This document shows positions 8,565 to 12,661 of a stretch of DNA of 12,661 nt, piece after piece. The stretch is from contig CANKEI010000030.1 of the NCBI GenBank assembly GCA_947481115.1, positions 1 to 12,661 on the forward strand, written 5' to 3'. Position 1 is the first letter of the stretch; every line of letters begins with the position of its first letter. Both the position numbers and the translations under genes were made by a program. This DNA is from a bacterium (GTDB lineage: Bacteria; Babelota; Babeliae; Babelales; JABDEC01). The notes beneath the pieces were generated by a model. It searched no databases. It had not been told where the DNA came from and saw only the letters and a program-made list of their open reading frames with translations.

Positions 8565-8825
8565 ATGCAAATAACTGAGGTAAAAGTTTTTCCTGTAGAG
8601 GATGGCGGCCGGCTTAAGGCTTATGCGACATTGGTTTTCGATGACTGCTTCATCGTACGAGACTTGAAGGTAATTCAGGGAGATACCAACCTCTTTGTTT
8701 CTATGCCTTCTCGCAAGAAGAAAGATGGCACGTTTAGAGACATTGTTCATCCATTAAATGCCGAAATGCGATCTTCTGTTGAAGAAAAAGTAATAGAAGA
8801 GTATAATAAGACTGCTCAACAATAG
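8565..8825 (+). CDS. spoVG: SpoVG family nucleic-acid-binding regulator
   Basis: Small (86 residues) site-specific DNA/RNA-binding protein. In Firmicutes and spirochaetes family members regulate gene expression and cell-envelope or division processes. No sporulation role is implied here. The full family pattern is visible: ITEVKVFPV at the N-terminus, RLKAYATLVFDDCFIVRDLKVI in the middle, then LFVSMPSRKKKDGTFRDIVHPLN, the most conserved block, and a short helical tail (VEEKVIEEYNKTAQQ). AAGGA is 9 nt before the ATG. It ends in TAG only 12 nt before tRNA-Gln, with no terminator between, so mRNA and tRNA are probably made on one transcript and separated by RNase P and other processing. The codon choice looks somewhat less AT-biased than in the neighbours. 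Confidence 0.96.
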   Translation: MQITEVKVFPVEDGGRLKAYATLVFDDCFIVRDLKVIQGDTNLFVSMPSRKKKDGTFRDIVHPLNAEMRSSVEEKVIEEYNKTAQQ

Positions 8826-8837
8826 TTTAAGACATCT

Positions 8838-8913
8838 TGGGGCGTAGCCAAGTGGTAAGGCACCAGTTTTTGGTACTGGCATCCCGTAGGTTCGAATCCT
8901 TCCGCCCCAGCCA
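8838..8913 (+). tRNA. trnQ: tRNA-Gln (anticodon UUG), CCA encoded
   Basis: The acceptor TGGGGCG (8838-8844) pairs with CGCCCCA (8903-8909), followed by discriminator G and a genomic CCA. The D-stem is GCC/GGC. The anticodon stem CCAGT/ACTGG has loop TTTTGGT, so positions 34-36 read TTG, decoding CAA/CAG. The T-loop is TTCGAAT. The T-stem GTAGG/CCTTC has one T-T mismatch (8887 with 8901), which is unusual for an otherwise regular tRNA. Confidence 0.96.
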
Positions 8914-8954
8914 TATTTCAGGTTAGAAATATGGCAAGTAAGCACAAAATTAAT

Positions 8955-8990
8955 AAAGCTCTCGGTCTCCGGGAGCTTTAGTTTTATTAT
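8955..8990 (+). terminator. Rho-independent terminator after tRNA-Gln
   Basis: An 11-bp stem, AAAGCTCTCGG (8955-8965) with CCGGGAGCTTT (8969-8979), contains one G-U pair and a TCT loop and is followed by AGTTTTATTAT. It ends the spoVG-tRNA-Gln unit and separates it from the TPR/SEC-C genes. Confidence 0.85.
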
Positions 8991-9007
8991 AACCACATGG
9001 GTCTTTT

Positions 9008-9211
9008 ATGAATAAAACAAAATTAAAAAAAATTAACATCAATGATTAAATCTTTTATCTTGATGAGCGCTATGAGCTAATTGAAGAATTAGTATCAGAT
9101 AAATATCAAGATACTGTCAGATTAATTAACATTCTCTTTTTTTCTGATACTAAGACCGTTAGTAAAATAATTAATGATACACTTAAGGCTGGTTGTACGG
9201 ATGATATCGCT
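9008..9211 (+). other. In-frame upstream extension of the TPR-like gene, split by an ochre codon
   Basis: ATG 9008 reads 13 codons (MNKTKLKKININD) and then TAA at 9047-9049. The same frame continues with 54 open, coding-like codons (FYLDERYELIEELVSDKY and so on) directly into the ATG at 9212. No usual start codon lies between. The stretch is Lys/Glu/Ile-rich and helical, like the downstream gene, so the ancestral protein probably began at 9008 and was about 195 codons long. Confidence 0.55.
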
Positions 9212-9595
9212 ATGGTCTATTTTTTAACTATGGCATTACAAAATTATGGCGAATTTAATAAAGCTGAAAAGATCCTGGCCCAATTATATGCTGATAACCC
9301 ATCAAGTTTGTTAGCGCGTTGTGCTTATGCCAACAGCTTAATTTTTAAAATAAAACAAGCTGAAATTCCTGCAATATTTGGGGGTGGTTTTGATTTGCCA
9401 CAAATTTGCTCAGAAAGGCAGTTGCCATTAATAACGTTTCTGCATTTTGTAGAAATAGCATGTCAATATTATTTAATGATTAATGATGGGCCTAACTTTG
9501 TAAAACATTTTGATTGTATGATGACTGCAGCTCCAGATCATGCAATAGTGCAACGCATGATTACTAATATTAAAGAGTTACATGAAACCAACTAG
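9212..9595 (+). CDS. TPR-like helical protein, probably 5'-truncated
   Basis: I do not recognise a named family. The 127 residues from ATG 9212 begin in the middle of a helical repeat: YFLTMALQNYGEFNKAEKIL, then YADNPSSLLARCAYANSLIF, has the alternating small/aromatic pattern of tetratricopeptide-like helix pairs. The rest (FLHFVEIACQYYLMINDG, then VKHFDCMMTAAPDHAIVQRM) is also helical. No Shine-Dalgarno precedes ATG 9212, and the frame extends upstream in coding-like sequence to an ochre stop, so this start is probably not the original one. Its 3' end overlaps the SEC-C/TPR gene by 14 nt in another frame, a layout typical of translational coupling. The two proteins probably act in the same, unknown, process. 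If the upstream stop is real, the gene may be decaying. Confidence 0.6.
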   Translation: MVYFLTMALQNYGEFNKAEKILAQLYADNPSSLLARCAYANSLIFKIKQAEIPAIFGGGFDLPQICSERQLPLITFLHFVEIACQYYLMINDGPNFVKHFDCMMTAAPDHAIVQRMITNIKELHETN

Positions 9596-10427
9596 AAATG
9601 AACATTGTCCATGTTTAAGTGGCAAAAAGTATAAAAAATGTTGCTTGGTAGTCGAAAAAGCTGATGAAATTAAAAATCAATTGCCATTTGGACATTTTGT
9701 TTTGGAATATGATCCTGAGATTGAAGCTACTTGCGAAATTATGTTGAATAAAATTGAGCAAGGCGATTTGGCTGTAGCTAAAAAAGCAGCTAAGAATTTA
9801 TATGATAAATATCCAAATTATCATATGGTACTTTTTTTAAATGGTATTTGTGCTCTTAAAGAAAATAACTTGGAGGTTGCAGCTATTTTTTTCAAGCAAG
9901 CAACTAAGGTGTTTCCATACTTTACTGAAGCATATTTTAATTTGGGATGTGTATATTTGCAATACTTAGAGATTGCTGCAGCTGTTGATGCGTTTAAAGA
10001 TGTCATTCTAATTGATGGTGCGCAGGGTGATTATGGTAAAATGGCTAGCGGTCAACTTGATAATTTAACTCAATTAACATTAAAGTATCAGAACTCTACT
10101 CTGGAAGATTTTTTACAATTAAATGAATTATTTCAGCAAGGTATAGTTTATTTACAAGCAAAAAAATATTTAGAAGCGCTGGAAAGATTTCAAATAGTTT
10201 TAGATAAAGATGATCAATATGTGCAATGCCATAATAACATGGGAGCTGCTTATTTAGGTCTTGGCCAAAATGATTTAGCTAAAGTATGTTTCGAAAAAGC
10301 CTTAGTGATTGATAAAGATTATCAACCAGCAATTGATTCTTTGGCTTTAATATCTAAACTGCAACCTGGTGATGAGTCATTGTTTAGTTTCAATGTAATT
10401 AGATTTTATAGAGATATTTTTAAATAA
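9582..10427 (+). CDS. SEC-C metal-binding motif and tetratricopeptide-repeat protein
   Basis: The 281-residue protein opens with a SEC-C motif, HCPCLSGKKYKKCC (residues 8-21), whose Cys9, Cys11, Cys20 and Cys21 (or a nearby His) would bind zinc, as at the C-terminus of SecA. After it come five recognisable TPR-like units at about 47-80, 81-114, 115-148, 180-213 and 214-247 (for example YFNLGCVYLQYLEIAAAVDA and MGAAYLGLGQNDLAKVCFEK). There is no signal peptide or membrane span, so it is probably a cytoplasmic scaffold. A role near ribosomes or protein export is suggested only by analogy with other SEC-C proteins. The start sits inside the preceding gene with AAGAG a few bases upstream. maf begins 10 nt after its stop. 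Confidence 0.85.
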   Translation: MKPTRNEHCPCLSGKKYKKCCLVVEKADEIKNQLPFGHFVLEYDPEIEATCEIMLNKIEQGDLAVAKKAAKNLYDKYPNYHMVLFLNGICALKENNLEVAAIFFKQATKVFPYFTEAYFNLGCVYLQYLEIAAAVDAFKDVILIDGAQGDYGKMASGQLDNLTQLTLKYQNSTLEDFLQLNELFQQGIVYLQAKKYLEALERFQIVLDKDDQYVQCHNNMGAAYLGLGQNDLAKVCFEKALVIDKDYQPAIDSLALISKLQPGDESLFSFNVIRFYRDIFK

Positions 10428-10437
10428 TGGCTGGCTT

Positions 10438-11208
10438 ATGAAAAATTTAAAGTCGAATATTTTATTTTTAGCATCTAAATCACGTTCTAGGCGCGAACTA
10501 TTAGATTTCTGTCGGATCCCGTATAAATTAGTGGAACAAAACGCCGACGAATCACAACATCCAGATTTAAAATTATTAGATTTAGTTCAATATTTAGCTG
10601 AACTAAAAATGGCCCATGTAATTTTAGATCAACCAAAGCAAGTAAATAATTTTTCAAACTTACCAGTATCCCAAAAACAGTTTTCAGATACACAAATTTC
10701 TCAAGAGCCAGTTACGCGACCAGCACCAAGTTTAAATTCATGTTCGCAAATAATTTCACAAGCGCCAATTTACTGTTGGGTGCTAACAGCAGATACGTTA
10801 GGCGCAAATTCACAAAGCGAAATTTGTCGTAAACCAGTTGGCCTGGCCGATGCCATACAGATGCTTAAATCTTATCGGGCTGGGGCGATTACAGCGACCG
10901 GTTATTGCATCGAGCGTCGGCGTTGGAATTTTAATACTAATAGCTGGGTATTGGATCAAAGAATTACGGGGGTTGCTAGCGCTAGTTATACTTTTAATGT
11001 GCCTGACAGCTGTCTAGCTAATTATTTAGACGCTGCTTTCTCTGGAATTTCTTATCTAGATGTCAGCGGCGCAGTGGAAATCGAACGTTATGGCGTGCAA
11101 TATTTAGGTGATATTCAGGGATCATATACTGCGATTGTTGGTTTGCCAATGTATGAAGTTCGCGATAGCTTAGCTAAATTAGGCTTTTATGATGGCTCAA
11201 TAACTTAA
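10438..11208 (+). CDS. maf: Maf family nucleoside-triphosphate pyrophosphatase with an internal insertion
   Basis: Maf proteins hydrolyse non-canonical or surplus NTPs (dTTP/UTP or m7GTP types) to NMP and PPi and have been linked to septum control. Seen here: LASKSRSRRELL (11-22, the phosphate-binding start), TADTLG (117-122), RKP (131-133), AGAITATGYCI (148-158) and SGAVEIERYGVQYLGDIQGSYTAIVGLP (210-237), the strongest family block. The length of 256 exceeds the usual 190-200 because about 45 residues rich in Gln, Ser, Asn and Pro (about 65-110) sit between the first helix region and the ADT motif. All catalytic blocks are intact, so activity is likely. Specificity cannot be read safely. It follows the SEC-C/TPR gene by 10 nt with only a weak Shine-Dalgarno (GGCTGG), suggesting one operon. 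Confidence 0.9.
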   Translation: MKNLKSNILFLASKSRSRRELLDFCRIPYKLVEQNADESQHPDLKLLDLVQYLAELKMAHVILDQPKQVNNFSNLPVSQKQFSDTQISQEPVTRPAPSLNSCSQIISQAPIYCWVLTADTLGANSQSEICRKPVGLADAIQMLKSYRAGAITATGYCIERRRWNFNTNSWVLDQRITGVASASYTFNVPDSCLANYLDAAFSGISYLDVSGAVEIERYGVQYLGDIQGSYTAIVGLPMYEVRDSLAKLGFYDGSIT

Positions 11209-11272
11209 CTTTTTAAGTTTCAGAGTGCTGTTTTCTAGTTTTATTGCTGATCTGGATGCTCTTGGCTTTATT

Positions 11273-11308
11273 AATAGGTGACCAGGAGTAAGAATCTTGT
11301 CCCCTATT
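11273..11308. repeat. 36-nt imperfect palindrome between convergent genes (possible terminator)
   Basis: Outer arms AATAGG/CCTATT, then GAC/GTC and AG/CT plus a G-U pair, form a symmetrical stem with mismatches at two positions. On the plus strand it is followed by TTATAT, so it may terminate the maf transcript. Its right arm overlaps the stop codon of the nuclease gene. It could equally be a dispersed REP-like element. Confidence 0.5.
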
Positions 11309-12140
11309 TTATATGCATTTTAAGTTCTTCTATTTGCTCAATATTTAAGCCAGTAATTTTAGCTATTTTAGAAATTTCAAATTCATCTAGTAACATAGTA
11401 TTGGCAATTTCAAGTGCTTTTTTTTCTTCACCTTTAGCCAAAGCGCCTGCAATGCGGCTAGCCTCAGAACGCCAGACATCTAAATATTTTTCATATTGCA
11501 GCATTTCTTGATTAGACCAATTACTTTGTGCTAGTAAATCAAAAGCTTCAGTAAAATTAGGTTGCTGTAGCGATGCAGGGATTTTTGGAAGTATTGCAGC
11601 ATTTTTTAAAAAATAAATCCATTTATCTAAATCATTATCCAGCTGTTCTAGTTTTTTGTTAAACTTATTTAATTCAATAAAATGAAACTCTAGATGCTTT
11701 AGCGTTTGAGTATGCGTTTTCTTATTTAAAATCAGATGATGAGTTATATAATCAGGTTCTTCAAATAATTCAAAATCCAATATGCCCACGAAAAATACAG
11801 GTGCTAAATCATTATAGCGGCCTTTAGGAGCTAATTGTTTTCCGAGTGCTAAAGCGCTATAGTATTGTGCCCGCGCAGCATAATCTTTTTGGGTAACTAC
11901 TTGCATCTCAACGATATATTGGTGACTGCTTTGGTCAGTGCATCGTACGTCAACGATCGAAGATTTAATGGATGTATTATCCGGAATATTGGCTGGGCCA
12001 TTGATCACAACATCAATAATTTGTGCCATACCAGTGCGTTCCAAAACGCTGTTTAAAAAACTAATTAGAATATGCTTATGTGCCATGTTGCCGAATAATT
12101 TTTTGAAAGCTACGTCACTTTTAGGGTCTAAATAGATCAT
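11304..12140 (-). CDS. Rpn-type PD-(D/E)XK nuclease family protein (recombination-promoting nuclease / 'putative transposase')
   Basis: The family comprises DNA endonucleases of the PD-(D/E)XK fold, originally annotated as transposases (YhgA-like). From ATG 12138-12140 the protein has 278 residues. It begins MIYLDPKSDVAFKKLFGN, the typical family N-terminus. IVDVRC and IVEMQV place the catalytic Asp (about D64) and the E-x-Q pair (about E78, Q80) usual for this family. YSALALGKQL and the middle helices follow. It ends with the characteristic tail ISKIAKITGLNIEQIEELK. The start is set by AGGAG 6 nt upstream; a TTG seven codons earlier keeps the frame open but has no such site. The gene is complete, stands alone on the minus strand and lies beside repeat and IS debris, in keeping with the mobile habit of the family. 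Confidence 0.9.
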   Translation of the reverse strand: MIYLDPKSDVAFKKLFGNMAHKHILISFLNSVLERTGMAQIIDVVINGPANIPDNTSIKSSIVDVRCTDQSSHQYIVEMQVVTQKDYAARAQYYSALALGKQLAPKGRYNDLAPVFFVGILDFELFEEPDYITHHLILNKKTHTQTLKHLEFHFIELNKFNKKLEQLDNDLDKWIYFLKNAAILPKIPASLQQPNFTEAFDLLAQSNWSNQEMLQYEKYLDVWRSEASRIAGALAKGEEKKALEIANTMLLDEFEISKIAKITGLNIEQIEELKMHIK

Positions 12141-12204
12141 ATTTGGCTCCTGAGTTACCAATAAATCACAAATTTTATATTTTAATATCTAAATTTACTT
12201 ATTC

Positions 12205-12360
12205 TCAGCATAACACTAGGTGTGGCAACTGTTCAATAATCCAGATTTTAAGCCAATTGTATAATAAAGCTCTTTCGTAACTATCTTGAAATAAAATTTT
12301 TTCCAGCTCCAGGCGTCGCCAGAGGCTATGCCGGACACGGTCGTCCCGAACCCCGCTCAT
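12205..12360 (-). pseudogene. Short chimeric reading frame: GC-rich repeat fused to a gene 3' fragment
   Basis: From an ATG inside the GC-rich repeat (12358-12360) 51 codons run to TGA at 12205-12207. The first part (MSGVRDDRVRHSLWRRLELE) is encoded by the GC-rich block. The rest (KILFQDSYERALLYNWLKIW and a further eleven residues) is AT-rich and looks like the C-terminal helix region of a real protein. An in-frame TGA lies just before the ATG, and no Shine-Dalgarno is apparent. I read it as the surviving tail of a gene broken by the repeat, although a small expressed protein cannot be excluded. I do not recognise the protein. Confidence 0.45.
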
Positions 12361-12512
12361 CCCGAACCCCGCTCACCCCGAGCGTCAGTCGAGGGGGGGA
12401 TGTTGCGAGTAGAAACTGTGAATTATGGAAGAAGTCTAATGACCCCCGTATTAAATTCGAAGATTTAGATACGATCGCCCTGGAAAATGTTTTGCGATAT
12501 CTCGATCTAATC
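12252..12512 (+). other. Long stop-free plus frame through the repeat, cut by the IS end (possible gene remnant)
   Basis: The frame beginning at 12252 stays open across the GC-rich repeat. It ends with a coding-like stretch (SNDPRIKFEDLDTIALENVL then RYLDLI) immediately before the predicted IS terminus, and the last codons to TAA 12534-12536 come from IS sequence. There is no clear start. The 3' part may be a fragment of a gene interrupted by the insertion. GC-rich DNA lowers stop frequency, so the open frame alone is weak evidence. Confidence 0.25.
12345..12376 (+). repeat. GC-rich tandem repeat, two 16-nt units plus a degenerate third
   Basis: CCCGAACCCCGCTCAT (12345-12360) is followed directly by a copy differing at the last base (12361-12376), then by CCCGAGCGTCAG. 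The wider block from about 12302 to 12400 is strikingly GC-rich against AT-rich surroundings. It contains a small hairpin, CCCCGA with TCGAGGGG (one bulged A), at about 12376-12396. This is the look of a dispersed, exchangeable repeat element. Confidence 0.8.
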
Positions 12513-12542
12513 GGGTCTGTCAAATGTTTTGTGTAAACGATG
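12513..12542 (-). mobile_element. Candidate terminal inverted repeat of an IS256-family insertion sequence
   Basis: Outside the transposase stop the plus strand reads GGGTCTGTCAAATGTTTTG then TGTAAACGATG. This resembles the GTCAAA...TTTTGTGTAA ends common in mutator-type (IS256) elements. The exact outer base and the target-site duplication cannot be fixed because the other end is beyond the window. Confidence 0.55.
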
Positions 12543-12555
12543 ATATTTACGGTTA

Positions 12556-12661
12556 TTAATTGGTTACAAAGCGCTCCTTAAAAATAATGTGTAATTGCGT
12601 AGCAATAATTCTCCAGTCCCGGAGTGGCATAGTCCATTTTTTTTGCATATTTCTGATGGCC
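12556..12661 (-). CDS. IS256-family (mutator type) transposase, C-terminal end only
   Basis: The minus-strand frame entering at the right edge reads IRNMQKKWTMPLRDWRIIAT, then QLHIIFKERFVTN and TAA (12556-12558). The KKWTMPLRDW block followed by a QLxIIFxxR helix is the hallmark C-terminus of IS256/MULE-like DDE transposases. Only 34 residues lie in the window, so the catalytic part and start are outside. The stop is about 45 nt from the predicted element end, a normal distance. Whether the full element is intact cannot be judged here. Confidence 0.8.
   Translation of the reverse strand, partial: AIRNMQKKWTMPLRDWRIIATQLHIIFKERFVTN

Noticed and set aside
8754..8996. 80-residue minus-strand frame antisense to tRNA-Gln and its terminator
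   Set aside because: Its central part (GGRIRTYGMPVPKTGALPLG) is simply the complement of the tRNA, a well-known kind of spurious protein prediction, and it has no start signal.
11278..11511. 77-residue plus-strand frame opposite the nuclease 3' end
   Set aside because: It is antisense to the conserved Rpn tail and begins inside the palindrome, so it is a shadow.
12326..12523. 65-residue minus-strand frame across the GC-rich repeat and IS end
   Set aside because: It would start from a TTG inside the IS terminal repeat, has no ribosome-binding site, and consists largely of translated repeat.
12594..12606. ATTGC-GTA-GCAAT mini-hairpin near the right edge
   Set aside because: It falls inside the transposase coding sequence and has only five pairs, so it is likely chance.

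Overview
The window is AT-rich bacterial DNA carrying housekeeping genes for a Gram-negative-type cell: a division/DNA-translocation protein (FtsK), a peptidoglycan ligase (MurF), a 16S rRNA methyltransferase (RsmH), SpoVG, tRNA-Gln and a Maf-family pyrophosphatase. It also carries two tandem beta-barrel-like outer-membrane proteins. The cysteine- and Asn-rich style of these surface proteins, the scattered division-cluster genes, the Rpn-type nuclease and the repeat/IS debris suggest a host-associated bacterium of the Candidatus Dependentiae (TM6) type. That assignment is inference from general resemblance, not a search result.

Layout. (1) Positions 16-3448, minus strand: two tandem paralogous outer-membrane proteins. 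Each has its own ribosome-binding site and a promoter-like pair conserved between the copies. The upstream copy (1805-3448) is intact except for a single in-frame amber codon. (2) 3689-8478, plus strand: ftsK, then a strong candidate promoter, then murF and rsmH as a likely operon. Peptidoglycan precursor synthesis, ribosome maturation and chromosome translocation sit together, but the classical mraZ-rsmH-ftsL-ftsI-murE-murF order is not kept. (3) 8565-8979, plus: spoVG, tRNA-Gln(UUG) 12 nt later, and a clear intrinsic terminator. (4) 9008-11208, plus: a TPR-like gene with an in-frame ochre codon near its start, overlapping a SEC-C/TPR gene, followed closely by an insertion-bearing maf. (5) 11273-12661: a palindrome between convergent genes, a minus-strand Rpn/PD-(D/E)XK nuclease, a small chimeric reading frame fused to a GC-rich tandem repeat, and the end of an IS256-family (mutator type) insertion sequence running off the right edge.

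The left and central parts look like stable core genome and the right 500 bases are a mobile/repeat zone. The most notable points are the two single in-frame stops in otherwise intact genes, the conserved paired surface-protein promoters, the SEC-C/TPR overlapping pair, and the repeat-IS-Rpn cluster. I did not find a convincing new multi-gene defence or biosynthetic system.
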